In this document: one piece after another, positions 22,593 through 36,104 of the stretch | How positions within the stretch are numbered: position 1 is the first letter of the stretch | How the letters are laid out: each line of letters begins with the position of its first letter | Assembly: GCA_014529385.2 (NCBI GenBank) | Contig: CM043963.1 | Location: forward strand, 70,460,912 to 70,524,911 | Length of the DNA stretch: 64,000 bases | Source of the DNA: Adiantum capillus-veneris | Taxonomy: Eukaryota > Streptophyta > Polypodiopsida > Polypodiales > Pteridaceae | Reading direction: 5' to 3' | Notes under the pieces: generated by a model | The model's input: only the letters and a program-made list of their open reading frames with translations | The model's database searches: none | What the model was told of the DNA's origin: nothing | Position numbers and translations under genes: made by a program

Positions 22593-23860
22593 CGGAGTGA
22601 AGGCCTTGCATCATTACAACGCTCACGGCGAAGAATGTGATGAAGCTGCAAAATTTCCAACACTTGTTTGTAGCAAAGATTTGATTGAGCCAAAAGGCAT
22701 TTTTCAGCTTAGTTTTCAGTATAGTTAGCAAAAACATTGTGGTCTACAACTTTCTAGTAGAAAGTCTTTCCAGATTCTACATCGATTTTGTTGTACGTTT
22801 GACAAACCGCCTGCAGGTCAAGGGTAGACAACTGTATATTTTTATAGATCTATTTTGAACTATAAAACAACTCTTTTCATTCCCATTTCCCATGTGCCTG
22901 ACCATTTTTTTGTGATCTACAACTTTGCAAAATGTAGTTTCTACAAATTCTTTACCGTTTGAGAGATATTGGCTAACCGGCTGTAGGGTGCTTTCAAAGT
23001 TGCAAATGATTTTGTGAAGAGTTGTGGAAGTGGGATGCTTATTGCATACTTCATTTGTTCAATGCATGGCTGATTTGCTCAGGGATTTTCCGTATACATA
23101 ACAAAAATTTATGTGTGGTTTGTGAAGGAAACAAATGCATTCGAATTATGTTTATTGAACAAATTTATGGTTGATAGTGCATCTTGCAGTTTTGTGTTTG
23201 GTTACGTGCATTGTTGATACTTTGATGCACGATCTTGTGGATACTAGCTATGTACACATTTGTGAAGCCATTTTTTACTAGTATGGCAGTCTCAGCCATT
23301 TTTGAGACTTGGTTCGGAAGATTGGCATTTTTTATGACTTGACTATAGTCGTGTCGTTGCTTAGCCTTTTGTGAGGGTTGTGCGTGAGGTTTTTTGAAGC
23401 CAAACATTGGGGGCCGAGTTATCAACGCAAGGTGGATTAGGTTGCTTGAGTTCAGGACATGTATGCTAGTGGACATAGGCGCTCAACACATGGGTTCATG
23501 ATGTGTATGCATTGAGAGATGCGGTGGTTCTTGAATCTTCTTATTGAGATACTAGCAAACACTGCTTATTCTGGTGATTTATGACATTTGGGATTTCAGA
23601 TTTTGTTCCTCGTATAAGAAAAAATATGCCAAAATTTTATTGTGAATTTCATGGCTGTGATTAATTGAACATCTCTTTATCTTACCATTCATTCTCTTCG
23701 CTTCTATTGGGTTTGTTGGTTGAGATTATAATTGAAACTCTATTAAAAAAAAATCCAGGATTATTCTTGTTGTTTAGTGGCATTATGGCTTCTTCTTCAT
23801 TGGATAGTGCTTTGTTTAACATTGAATCAATGAGCAAAAGATGCATAAGAAACCTAGACA
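22593..23860 (+). other. C1 leader region, no gene
   Basis: Untranslated leader and remnants. Bases 23371-23453 match 42323-42405 in the leader of the younger Tork-like element (shared core GTGAGGTTTTTTGAAGCCAA), so part of this leader is conserved between families. Confidence 0.6.
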
Positions 23861-23879
23861 TGTTGTTAAGATTTGACGT

Positions 23880-25470
23880 GTGGGGATTCAAGAGGATGGG
23901 ACAATGCAAAATAGAGTACGTAATGTACTTGCACAACAACCACAACATGTGGAAAACCCTGTTGTGTTAGAAGAAAGAGTAGAACAACCTAATGTGCTTG
24001 AGTTAAGGAGATCTACTCGGGTTTCTCGTCCTCCTGAATGGTTTGTTCCATCTCTTGACTATGTGATGTTGACAGATTGTGGTGAGCCTTCATGCTATCA
24101 GGAACCTATGTCTGCAGATGATAAGCTTAAGTTGCAATTGGCCATGCAATTTGAGATCAATTCTTTGAAAAGAAATGATGCTTGGGACTTGGTACCTCTG
24201 AAAGAGGGCATGAATGCTCTTCCTTGCAAACGGGTCTACAAAATGAAGATTCCTTTCATTGATGATAAGCCAAAGTACAAAGGCTAGACTTGTTTCCAAG
24301 GGTTTTAAGCAACATAAGGGTATTGATTTTAATGAAATCTTTTCACCAATTGTGAAGATGACAACCCTTTGCTTAGTGCTTGCATTGATAGCCATTGAAG
24401 CTATGGAACTTGTTCAAATGGATATCAAAATGGCATTCTTGCATGGGGATCTTCATGAAGACGTTTATATGCAACAACACAAGGGTTTGTTATTGAAGGC
24501 ACTTTTTTTTTTTGGCAAACTTAGAAAGGCTCTCTATGGAACAAACAAGGGTCTCATCAATGGTATCATAAGTTTGCTTCTTTTATGTTGTCTCACGCTT
24601 TTAGAAGGAGTGACGAAGATCATTGCCTCTATGATATGAAGGATTTAGGAGAAGTCGATGACTTTTTTTGGTATGAGGATTGTCAGAGATAGGAGCAAGA
24701 AAATGTTTTACCTATCTCAGACTGAGTATATTTCCAAGGTACTTCAACGTTTAAATATAGAGCGGGGGAAGGTATCCAATAGCCCGTTACCTTCATATAT
24801 AAAACTTAGCCAAATTGATTGTCCTAAATCAGAGGAGGAAAAGGTTGAAATGTCCAAGGTTCCATATGCATCCGTTGTTGTAACTTGATGTATGCCATGA
24901 TTGCTACACATCCAAACATTGTATTTGCAGTGGGAGTAGTTAGCAGATACATGTTCAATCCTGGTGAGAAGCATTGGGAGGCAGTGAAAGGAGTGATGAG
25001 ATATTTGAGAGGTACAAAGGAAAAATGCTTATGCTTTGGAAACAAGGAGGCATTTGTAAAAGGATACACGGGTGTTGATTATATAGGGAATGTGGACAAT
25101 AGAAGGTCCACTAGTGGCTACATTTTCACATTTGCTGGGGTGCAATATCATGGAGATCTCGTTTGCAAGATTTCATTGCTCAATCAACCACTGAGGCAGA
25201 ATATATGGCCGCCTCTAAAGCTTGCAAAGAAGCTATTTGGCTTGCTCGTCTAATGGGAGATTTGAGCATTAATGTTGAGATTCCGATACTGCATTGTGAT
25301 AGTCAAAGTGCTATTCAACTAGCATGAAATCATATGTTTCATGCAAAGACAAAGCACATTGAGATCAAGTATCATTTCATTCAGGAGATGCTTGAGGACA
25401 AGTGCATCTAGCTGAACACATATGACAACCTTGTTGACCTTCTCATGAAGGGTTTACCTCCTGAGCATTT
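23880..25470 (+). pseudogene. C1 pol remnant (RT and RNase H)
   Basis: Pieces over about 1.6 kb carry Copia pol motifs in the expected order. First is the pre-RT linker (RRSTRVSRPPEWFVPSLDYV), then RT (GIDFNEIFSPIVKMTTL, MDIKMAFLHGDLHEDVYMQ) and a DRSKKMFYLSQTEYISKVLQR segment. The last is RNase H (VKGYTGVDYIGNVDNRRSTSGY, then HCDSQSAIQLA). All are on the + strand and homologous to the intact frame at 42842-46762. Broken, with several breaks. Confidence 0.85.
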
Positions 25471-25538
25471 GGTAGAGCCATCATATTCTACTTACCCTTT
25501 TCTCCGCTTATTGGCACATTGGCGTTTAAGTGGGATGT

Positions 25539-25683
25539 TGTTGGGGATAAAGGCCATTAGGCCAATACCATCACAAACTAACATCTCACTAACCTTAATC
25601 TCATTCATTCTTGATGATAATATAGAACAATAAGGAGCTCACACATAGTGTGAAAAGAAGCTCCACCAAAACCTCTCTCTCTT

Positions 25684-25729
<46 letters not shown>

Positions 25730-25787
25730 CCCCTCAACCCCTATCTCGCAAACCTTGCATCCCTTCCATATTGTGTACTCATCAAAA
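25539..25787 (+). repeat. C1 3' LTR
   Basis: Starts TGTTGGGGATAAAGGCC directly after a purine-rich AAGTGGGATGT tract. It contains CT-rich microsatellite at 25671-25727 and ends CATCAAAA. Confidence 0.85.
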
Positions 25788-25788
25788 A

Positions 25789-28700
25789 AATTTGAGCAAG
25801 GCCTGTTGCTAGAATGGATAAAGGTGCAAAGATGTTCCGCATGGCCGGCCCTTTGCTAGTCAGACATAGCTCTTTATGTCATCTCTATGCTTTTCAAAGG
25901 AGGCAAACATGCTCGACATGGCCAATGATTTGTTACAATTCAAAAAGCCGGCACGAGTCTCTCTCTATTTTGGAGTGTTGGATTTAATTTTTGCTACGGC
26001 ATGGCTCCTAGGCAAGTTTTCTGAGATAGATGCAGTCAGAAATGACCATTGTCAGTACCCACCATGTGTAGGATTTTGACCCTATGAGGTCTATTCAGAC
26101 ATGATTGTACATGGTGAACAAATGCTTTTACACATATGAGGCACCCTATTTATGAAAACTACACCAAGTGTGAAGCTACAAATTCCGGTGCCAAGGGTGA
26201 TCATTCAAGCGCGTTGGTAAGCAATTTAACTTTCAAGTTTACAAGTTTGCACTTATTAACTGTTGCAATTTTTTTACAAAGCTAGCTTGGCAAGGAAAAG
26301 TTGCTCTGGTCAAGAAGGGTTTTGTAGCTTGATAAAGTTCGATGGCTAAGCTATCTCTTTTCAGCATTGGGCAGACTAAAGTACTTTTATGATTCTCAAT
26401 AAGATGTACGATTCAACACAATCGATAATCTATGGAAGCTCGACAAGGTTGATTTTATATTGCCATGACATGATTTTTTAGCAAAAGTAGTTATTAGCTT
26501 ACAAACATAAACATTCCATCATGTTTTATTTCTACAATGTCCGTATGTGAAGAACGACTTCAATTTTAGGCATACTGTATAAAAGCTTCAAAAGTTTGGA
26601 ATGTGCTATTAGCATACCAACTTGGGGGAACTTTGCAATATGTTTGAATGATATTTCATTGGGTGTCAGTATGAACTAGGCCAAGAGGGCATGCATACAT
26701 TGCTATGAGCCTGATACATCAACATACATGGCTATGAGCCAAATTCAAGCACGGACAACAAAAGCTGCTTGGAATTGATAATTGGTTGCAAAGGGGCGAC
26801 AAGGTTGGACAATTTCAAGTTGGTCGCAAAGGGGCGACAAGGTTGGACAATTTCAAGTTCTTCGTGTTTTTTTTTTTGTTTTTTAACCTATAATTTGGAA
26901 AAGCTTATCTGTTGTGCAAAGTAAAGTGATTTGAAATACTTAACGAGAAGTAAGACTTATCACCCATGCTAAGGTATTGTCCATTGACTTTGGATCACGA
27001 GCACTGGCACACAGGTTTGGGTCATTGGTAATAAGAGGATATAAGCTCATATTTTACATTTGGCAACATCAAATTGTGATGTATCCATGCCAACAGACTG
27101 TGCAAGGCACGTATGGTATTGGCTCAAACGAATGAAATCATCATTGTAGCCACATGTTTATCAAATTTTTTCGTGGTTTACATGCATGGCATGCTAGTAA
27201 GGTGGCAATAATTCCACAAAATCATTGTTTACGCTTTCACTATAACATCAGCTACTCTGTCAAGGATGAGGTTAGATCTTGTTTGTTTGTAATGTTTTTT
27301 CTTGATGTTTCTCTATTGAAGTTATTGTAAATGTTACCCATAATTGTAACCTTCTGCTCAGTAACATTTGAGGCTAGTATAGTTGCTTGCATTCATTGAT
27401 ATGATTGCAGCGGTGGGCACTTCATATCATTGGTTGTATGCAAAAGGTGCATGCACGATCGATCATGCTTTTTGTCGATAGCAAGTAAGCATGGCCTCGC
27501 TATCGAGCAACTAATTCATGGGATGGCATGAATTTGCTAAGAGAGCCTCAAAGCGAGTAATCTCTTGTTTTAAACACCATAGCAACTCTACTATGACTAC
27601 TTTCTTTTGGGTGTTGGGAATCTTCTCGAAATCTTTCTCCCCTTTCTATAAGGAGATATGATTATTTTAAGATCTAGTTGTGAATAAGATTCCACCTTGA
27701 GAGGATCATCTGCTGCTTAGTTTGATCCAGTTGTGAATACAATTCCAACATGCACGGATTTGTTGTTTACTTTATAGCAATGATTGTGTCTATACGTGTG
27801 GTATTTTTAGGGGTATGACTCAACTAATGAAAAATCATTCCATAGGTGTTGAGGGTCTAACCTCTTCACACTTGTACTTTCATGGTCATGGTTTGACCTC
27901 TTCACACTTGGTACTTTCACAAAAAGTAGTTTTCACTTTGCCAAGGGATAGTAAGATATGTTCAACTTACCAAGTTGTTTATGCTCACTATTGGTGACAC
28001 CCTAGACTATGTTGGTCATAGTTAACTGATAATTTAAGCAGTTTCCATGCAAAATCTAACCAAGGGATTTGAAATTGCAAAATCTAACCAAGGGGTTTGT
28101 ATTGGCAAGGCAACACTCAGGGTTACTAGTTAAATATTGGGTTATTTTTACTAATCTCTCATTTAGTGTGTAACAGGTCAACAAAATATTGGGCCTTTGA
28201 GGTTGACCTTTAGATTTTGGGTTTGGAAAGTGCACTTGACTCCGGTGTAAGCTATTTTCTACCTCCTAATAAGCATATGATTTGATTTAGTTTCATTTTT
28301 GAAGACGTTTGATTGAGTTTTCCAAGTAGGATGCATATGCTATAATGCTTTCATCCCTTTTTTGACACATGACAAGGTCATGTAGGAGCAAAGAATTTTG
28401 GGATAGTAGTCTACCAAATACATTTTTGTACCCTGCAGTTATAAACCTACATGGTAGGGTTTTGTTTGATACATGTTGATAGTCACAATGTATGCAACAT
28501 GGTCTAGGAACTAATGGATTTCAGTTTAACCAATGTGAAGCAATGTTTATGAGGGTCCCTCTCACTCATGTCACTAAGTGTTTACAGTAACCTCCACACA
28601 CAAGTACATATCATACTTGAGGTATGATATATATCTTGGTGTCATAATATGAGACATATTCCACATGTGGAGAATACGCACACACACTCACTAGTTGCCA

Positions 28701-29149
28701 ACTTGCCACGGTGCTCAACCCCCCTTGGATCCGATTCCTCTCTCGCTACGTGCCTCGGCTGCATTCTGTTTGAGCTGGCTTGTAGTTGTATCCCTCGCAC
28801 TAACTGTGGGGCTGGACGCGAAAAATGCTCATTCATTGGTCAACGACCCCTTCAACCATTCACTTCATCACAGGCTTTCAACGTACACACGCTTCAGAGT
28901 TTGGACTCTTGAGTCTCCACCTACCTCGCCTTTGCAGCCGATTCAACACCAAATTGGGCATCTTTAACCACGCCCTACTACAGCCAGCCGTGCGAGTTCA
29001 GTGACCCCACACTTTGGGCCTCTATTTTTGGGACTTAGTCCTTGCTCCACTTGTCCTGGATTGCAACACACACAGTGCACCTACACCTCAACTTCTCATG
29101 GTCCTGGCCAGCTAATCCTGTCGTAGCTGTCGCCTGCCATAAACACCCA
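25789..29149. other. No gene seen; short tandem duplications
   Basis: About 3.4 kb of AT-rich sequence without a supported gene. It contains a 38-bp near-perfect tandem pair (26782-26819 and 26820-26857). Smaller local repeats are AAAATCTAACCAAGGG at about 28056 and 28079, and CCTCTTCACACTTG at 27860 and 27897. Open frames lack recognisable motifs. Confidence 0.5.
26782..26857. repeat. 38-bp tandem duplication, two copies
   Basis: Unit TTGGTTGCAAAGGGGCGACA and onwards is repeated with a single difference (T/C at position 6). Confidence 0.9.
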
Positions 29150-29370
29150 CACACACACACACACACACCTATGTTTGGACTTTCAGCTCACTGTGCCACA
29201 CACACACACACACACACACACACATGCGCACTCACTCGCAATCATTGGCCCACTGCCCGGCTTGGCGCGCAAATCTCTCTTATGCGCCATCATGCCCAAG
29301 ACCCCCCCCCCCCCCCCCCCCCCCCCCCCCACACCCCCCCCCCCCCCCCCCCACCCACACACACACACAC

Positions 29371-29434
<64 letters not shown>
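29150..29434. repeat. Microsatellite cluster: (CA)n, C-runs, (CT)n
   Basis: (CA)n at 29150-29168 and 29199-29223, C29 at 29302-29330, C19 at 29334-29352, (CA)n at 29356-29370, then (CT)n at about 29375-29434. Long frames across this cluster are low-complexity artefacts. Confidence 0.9.
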
Positions 29435-29437
<3 letters not shown>

Positions 29438-32286
29438 GTGGCCCCGCACTAAGACGGCCTCGTAGCTGCTGCTCGCAGTCAACTGAGTTTTTTTTGAGAA
29501 ATAAACAAATTTAAAATTTAAAAAAAGGAGCATGTGTTCCCACCCATGCCTTCCTTCAATAAGCAGTGATTACCCACGAAAAAGAAACAATTTCCGTTGT
29601 CCTCCTTGAGCCAAATGCCGGTAGAGAGGAGTACAAGGTCGAACTAGCACATGCTTTGGCTTGACATTGAGCCTTTTAGGAATTCAAGTTTGTTATTGAG
29701 CAACAGAAAACTGTTGAACGGGTTGTGCTTCATGAAAATCTTAAAATTTTGGCATCTGTGAGCGATTGCTTACTCCACTACCATAAGGTGAAAACTAATG
29801 GAAAATTTTTGAAACCAAAGTTCACTAAATAGTACTCAATTGTGTATTATCCATAGATCATATTCAAGGGGTTTTTGGTTTGTGTTTGGTCAAAACGTGT
29901 TCAAAAATAAACTAAATGCTCTTTGCAAATTTGCTATTGAGAGTTAGGCAAAAATAAAATTGAGATGAGTATTTGCATTAAAATGATTGACATCCTTGAT
30001 TAAAGATGACATATGGTGCTTAAAGGAAACGCATAAACTCCTTTTTAGCACTATGTTGAGTAGGTAGTGGCCTATGATGCATAATCAAGAATTGATTGGG
30101 ATGGCCATTATGCTTTGCATGAATGGGATGTGTGTTTGAGCGTTGCTTTTTAGTGATTGGTTTGAACATAAAACTTTTCTCATGCACTAATAAGGGATAT
30201 TTTTGAAAGAGGAGTGGCCAATTACATGAAAGGGGGCTTCTTGAATGACCATGAGAGAGCACTAAAATTTCGGGCTTGTGATTGATTGAGGATTCCTTTA
30301 GTGCTTGTGTTGAATTTCCAAAAGCTTTAGCACTAACAATTGAGCTTCATTTTGAAGGGGTGTGGCAAGGTTGTACTTTCATTGATCGAAGAAGGGGTCA
30401 TCATTACAATATATTGCAAAATTTGGCTAGTTAGAGTCATTCCATTTCTTTGGATTCAAAGTTGTGTACATGCTACTACTCATAGCTTGGTCAAAAGTTA
30501 ATTTTTTTCATTTTGAGCTAGTGTTTACCCAACTTTTTTGAGAGCTTTCAAGTAAAATTTAGCTATTGAGAGCCACTCACTTTCATTTCATCAAGTTGCA
30601 GTCATCTCTATCTCATAGCTTGCTCTAAAAATTGTAGAATTTCGTGTGAGATAGTTGGTAGCCAACTTTTTGAAAAGCTTTTAATTGTAAAATTCGGCTT
30701 TCAAGAGCCACTTCATTTCATTCAAAAGTTGCATTATTTTCAACTCTTGGCTTGTTTTTAAATTCCATATTTCGACTGAGCCAGAAATTAATCAACTTTT
30801 GAATCATGCATGAGAGACTTTAAATTGCAAAATTTGCTTATGTAGAAGCATTTTATCTCTCTCATTGTTGATATGTACGCATAAATTTGCTATCAAAGAG
30901 CATCATGTGCATAACCAAAGACACATTTTTCCCTTTGGCAAATTCGGGTATGCAAGACCCTAGCTTTAGGTTTTCATTAATGTTTTTTTTGTGGCTTTTC
31001 AATAATTGGCTTTTGAGCTTGTGTTTACACTTAGCTTCAAAAAGCTTCTTTTGCAAATAAAAAGGATCAAGAGACTTCTCTACACAAAGGGGATGCTTGC
31101 TCAAGGATGTTCAAAAGAGCATGAATAGGTGTAATCCTTCCATGATTTTGCTCTTTTATTCATCTTTCCATTCTCTATGCTTAGCTTAAGTAATTTTTGC
31201 TTCTAAGATATGGTTCTTTCATGTTCAAAGGCTAGGCATCCTAAAGTTTCAACACTTTGCTTTGTGAAAATTAACTCATCAAAAAATTAGGTTATATGTG
31301 TGTTAATCATAGGTAATTGGCATTGACCTTAGGTTAATGTAGAATCATTTCTTGTTAGTCCTAGATTCTTAGTGATAGTCTTAATACTCCATTCATTTTT
31401 AACATGACCTAGGGCTATGATTAGGCTTTAGTCCTTTTAGTCCACTTGCCATAAGCATCTCATGTTGGAAGCAACAAAAAAGTGGTAAAAAAACGAAACA
31501 ATGAAGCAAAAAAGTGTCAAGAAAACGTAGCAAAAATGCTATTAGACACATGAAAAGAAAATTTCTATGTTATATTGTGTCTATGTGAGGCTTAGCGCCT
31601 TATTGGCACTTGGCAAGTGAGGGGAATCACCTTGGCTCGCTTGGTGAAGGCCCTAAACCGATGCCCTAGGCTGATAGGGGTTAGCCGTCGCCTTGGTAGG
31701 CTAGTAGGCTTTTGGAACACCTTCTTGAGGGTTCAAGGAGCCGAGAGTCGCACCTAGACTTGCCTTGGGGTGGTAGCCTTGTATTGTGCTTTGCTTTTTC
31801 CTATGAATGACAAAAACAAAACTTCCATGAGCTTCAAAAAGCTATGACAATGTACTAATAGATTAAGGAGCTTTTTTATAGCCCATAGACATGATAGACT
31901 TGAATGATTTATTAAGATTGGTCACATAGTTTTTAGGCTAGTAGGTTTATGAACTTGCATTAGCCTAGGGTCATAAATGATTGCTTTTGTTTCATGCATA
32001 AAATTGAAATTTCAAGTGGTTTAATCTTCACGATAGTTGAGTGTTTTTTTGCTTTATGTTGTCTAGTTTTTGACTATGATTCACCCATCTTTTAGAAGCA
32101 AAAAAATCACTTTGCATGATTGTTCATTGTACTTATGTTTTGTATCCTTGTTGGCCTTTGATGCTCATTACTTGTTCTTATGTCTTGCAGCTCAACATTT
32201 CTTCCATGGACTTGATTTCTACCATGTCACCGTGTCTTGCTTCACCGGCACACGAGGACGTGCGCCAAATTAAGAAGGGGGGAATG
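29435..32286. other. No gene seen; possible 3' untranslated region of a gypsy-type element
   Basis: AT-rich, without a supported gene. Diverged repeated phrases occur between 30400 and 30850 (AAAATTTGGCT...AGAG...CATT, about every 110-130 bp, four or five times). The right end reads AAATTAAGAAGGGGGGAA before TGTTAGCAGC at 32287, which resembles a polypurine tract next to an LTR. I therefore suspect the 3' non-coding part of a large gypsy-type element, but no coding part supports it. Confidence 0.35.
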
Positions 32287-33180
32287 TTAGCAGCGGCTAA
32301 CACAGGCTACACCGAATATGCATCAAGCGGGAGATATGCTATGGATGTCACAATATTTCCCACTCACTTTGTATAAGTCTTGGGCTCACTTGGAGTTCCA
32401 AAGTTGCATATGCTAGTTAGAGGGCGCCTTTATGCAAGGAGGCTTCATTCTTGAGGATCCACTTTTGAGAGCTCCCTCTCTCTTTTTCTCATTAGTCTAC
32501 TTCTTCTCTACATTTCATTATGTCATGGAGTATTATTACACTCTCATTATTCTAGATTTGAGAGAGGTATGTACTTCTTGCCATAAACCACTCCTATTCT
32601 TCTCTAAGCATTCAATTTGTGATATTTAGCATCACTAATTAGATTGATTAAGTTGGGTCTTGATCTTGTAATTAGTGTGTGTGACCTATTGTTTGCTTGT
32701 ATGTAGATAGGTTTTATGAAACTCTAGCACCATTCACCTCGTGTGTGTAGCTATTGATGAAGTGCCGTGACTGACATGTGGTAATTAGTGCGTGCTTATC
32801 ATTAGTGTACTTGGGGTTTCTAGTCTATGGTAAGTCAAACTTCGGTGGACTTGATGTGTGTAGGAGTTAATTGATTAGTGATTAGAATAGGTTTAGAGTT
32901 AGTCTTGCCATGGCTAATCTCTACTTGCATTGGAGAGGTGATCTCTTGAATCCTCTATTTCTATTCATCTTATGCTCGTGCTTCCATGCCCTGGTCGGCG
33001 GGTTGCCGATCCACGGATTTGATAATTTTGTGTGGGTTGCGATTAGGTCGTGCTGAACGCCTCCCAACACCTTTTGTAGCTAAAGTTTTTGAGTTTTTGA
33101 TGTTTTTCTTGTATATTTTGGTCACCATCGAGCGTGATTTCAATTGTTGATCAACTCGACTCACCTTGTAGTGTCTGCGG
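32287..33180 (+). repeat. Candidate LTR, plus orientation
   Basis: Starts TGTTAGCAGCGGCTAAC after the purine-rich GAAGGGGGGAA and is followed, some 250 bp after its suggested end, by a gag remnant. The end point is a guess, since no clear primer-binding site was found and there is no second copy in the window. Confidence 0.3.
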
Positions 33181-33432
33181 GCAGGCAAGGGCTTGTAGGT
33201 CGAGGTGTTTGGAGTTTGAATTAAGCTTGTGGGTAGTATTTTTATTGATCTCTTGAGTGGTGTTGTGTGTGGGTTGGAATTTAAGTAAATTCCTTGTGTA
33301 GTGTTGAGTTATATGGGTGTGTGTGTGTGTGTGTGCGTACGGCGTCTTTTGCTCCATCATCCTTTGGCGATCATGCTGGGGAGCAAAAATTGCTGGTTGT
33401 GCACTCAGAATATGGATTTTGAGCAGTGATGT

Positions 33433-35192
33433 ATGCACATTTTGGATGTTGAAGGGAATTTCAAGATGGTGGGGCCATTCCAACCATCTATTTTCACTGG
33501 TTGTGAGGATGCAGACGATTGGCTTGCATCATATGAGTTTGATTTGACAGGTTTATGTCGTGTAGTTTCAAGTGAGGTGCAAAAACTTGCAAGCATCAAT
33601 CTAGTGGTCAGAGGGAATGCAAGAGATTGGTATGAGGGCTTGTCACAAGATGAGAAGGGCAATTGGGAAATGCTTAATAGATGCTTTTTGAAGCGGTTCA
33701 AGAAGGTGATTCCTCACCAAGATGCATGGAAACAGGTCACTAGTTTGTTTATGCAAGAGCACGAGTCCGTTTCAGATTTTTGGTCAAGATTTGATGATTC
33801 TTGGAGAGTGTGGAAAGATGCTCTTTTGCATGTGGAAGCCATGTCTAAAGAGGATTTTTATTTTGTTTTTACAAATAGCCAAAGAGTACAGGTGTTCACG
33901 AGTTTGTTACGACCAGTCCTTAAGATGAAAGTGCAAGAGAAAGAGTCCAAATCCATGTGTGAAGCATTGAAAATAGCACTACGAAAAGAGAGAAAGTTGT
34001 GCTTTGCCAATACGTGGTATGGATAGTGTGGATGACCTTTATGTGCATAAAGTCATAGTTGCAGGTGCTCATGCTAGCAAGGATAATAGCTCGGATATAG
34101 GTGTGGATGCCCATATGCGCAAAGTCGATGCAAATGAAGTATGTGAAGCAATTTTGGAGAGCATACACATGCCTATGGTGAAAAATGGCAAGTACATAGT
34201 AGATGAATGTGAAAGTTTGAGCACTAGCATGGAAAGTGAGGATAATGAGAGTGAAATTGATGAGAATGAGGAAACCTATGATGGTGACACATATGATGCT
34301 TGTGAGAGTTGGTGCGATGATGTATGCGATGATGGCATAGAGTCACTAGATCCATTGAAGGATATGGTAGCCTTGCACAAAGAGCAATGTATCTTTTGGG
34401 AAGAAGCTTTGCAGCAATAGGATATGGATGCTTGCATTAATGAGATGGTGGGCTATGGACAAGGACTTTCTACACCGAGTGATGATGATGCAAGAGAGGA
34501 TGATGCTATGATAGTCGATGTGACCTTGGTCCACGTGATTGGTCAACCCTCTAGTGCTTGTGATGCAAAGATATTGGGTCATCAAGGTTATAGGGATGAG
34601 TTCTATGTATACAAGGGTTTGATGCTGGTGCCATTGCCAAGGAATCCCCGTTACAATATGAGACCTACGGTTGTTAAGTATAAACTTCTCAAGGATGGGG
34701 TAGACAAGGAGGTTCAAGTGATCTTTTGCTTGCGCGATGATTTGATGGATGCACTTCAAACGCTTCAATGTATGTTTGGGCCATATCATTGCAAAGCATT
34801 ACAGAGTATGAGTATGAGTTCAATGGCTTGCATTACAGAAATATCATTCAAAGTATATTTCTCTCAATTCAAAGTACATTATGCTTTGAGAGAAATATTC
34901 TTTGAGAGAATACCACCTCTTAGTTGTGGTAACTCATTGAAAGTAAAGTGAGTTTTAAATCAAGTCTACACACTATTTTGGATATAAGCTAGTTACATAA
35001 AAGGTTGCAAAGGGACAACAATGTGAAAAATCAAGATGTTTTGGTTCCATTGAACCTCCTATAGAACCATGTATCTATTAAATGGACAATTGGATCCGTG
35101 AAGGATGCCACTATAGAAAACATTAGTGTTCTTACAAAGATATCACCACTTGTGATTTTGAGGACAAAAATGATTCTCCAAGGGGAGAGTAA
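33433..35192 (+). pseudogene. gag remnant and unrecognised downstream frames of a gypsy-like element
   Basis: The 198-codon stretch 33433-34026 is a retrotransposon gag domain (FTGCEDADDWLASYEFDL, then LVVRGNARDWYEGL, and MQEHESVSDFWSRFDDSW). Two further open stretches follow on the same strand: 34004-34420, strongly acidic with several cysteines (CESWCDDVCDDG), and 34424-34951, which I do not recognise. The end (LRTKMILQGESN-like reading at about 35158-35193) resembles the last codons of plant gypsy pol just before the polypurine tract. There is no RT or integrase, so this is an internally deleted copy. Broken, few breaks in what remains. Confidence 0.65.
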
Positions 35193-36018
35193 TGTCAGGC
35201 CAAGGGCCAGGACTCACATGTAGTTAAGGGGGCTATATTTAGCAAGCATAGGGCCTATATATGGCATGGTTGGGTGAAGATGTGCCTGTGTTAGTCCCAG
35301 TCTCTTACACATTCACATGGTTTGAAAAGTCACAAGTTCACTTCTCATGGGGTTTGCCACATCTAAACACACAAAAACCTCAAATCTTACAATCAGTAAG
35401 TGTGTTCCAACCACACTACTTCCAAAGCAGCACAACAAATCGTTTTTGAATTAGTCTTTGTAAAAAGCACATTACTTGTTAAGAATTGAAATTTGTGGTC
35501 ACCTATTTTAGGTTCCTTCATTTAATCACTTTAATACAATGGAAGTCAAGTGACATAAATGCTCCTTTTAAAGCCATTATTATCCATTGCACTAAGTAAA
35601 CGCCTATCTGTAAGAGATTAAACACTATCCTTGATGCAATCAAGTGGTAAGACCTCTAAGAGCTATTTTTATAGCCATTATAATCCATTGCACTAAGTAA
35701 GCACATATAGGAGATTAACAACTGTCCTTGACACAATGAAGTGGTAAGACCTTCTCATCAAGAAACTCCAATGAGTGAAGACACAAGTGTGTCTAGCAAT
35801 CTCACTATTGAAATGCAATTGCCAATCAACCACAAAGAAGAAGTGACTTTCCAAGCAATGACATATGAAATTACACCTACCCGACATACGTGAATTATAG
35901 AACGGCTAGAAAAAGAACATGCCTAGCTTGTAAAACCTAGTTTGTGGAACCTCTAAAGCAAAGTGCATCTTGGTGTAGGAAGCTTTTAAATAAAAAATTA
36001 TTGTAAAGGGTTAATAGA
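35193..36018 (+). repeat. Candidate 3' LTR after the 33.4-kb gag element
   Basis: TGTCAGGCCAAGGGCC at 35193 directly follows CTCCAAGGGGAGAGTAA, a polypurine-like tract. The right end is unknown; element B starts at 36019. A diverged internal pair (ATTATCCATTGCACTAAGTA at about 35579 and ATAATCCATTGCACTAAGTA at about 35681) lies within it. No gene seen. Confidence 0.45.
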
Positions 36019-36054
36019 TGAAGGGTTTACAAGTGTGGTGCATGTGTGTGTGGG

Positions 36055-36104
<50 letters not shown>

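Larger units (their letters stand above)
22366..25788 (+). mobile_element. Ty1/copia element (C1), plus strand, internally deleted
   Basis: Two LTRs (22366-22578 and 25539-25787) flank an internal region with an initiator tRNA-Met primer site and pol remnants. Most of gag, protease and integrase is missing. The remaining pol part is close to the Tork-like element at 41526-47067 (for example the shared YVMLTDCGEPSCY motif). AATTT before the 5' LTR and after the 3' LTR is a probable 5-bp target duplication. LTRs differ clearly, so the insertion is old. It is broken, with several breaks besides the deletion. Confidence 0.85.

Noticed and set aside
29042-29514. Several overlapping frames rich in proline, histidine/threonine and serine/leucine
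   Set aside because: All are translations of (CA)n, C-runs and (CT)n.
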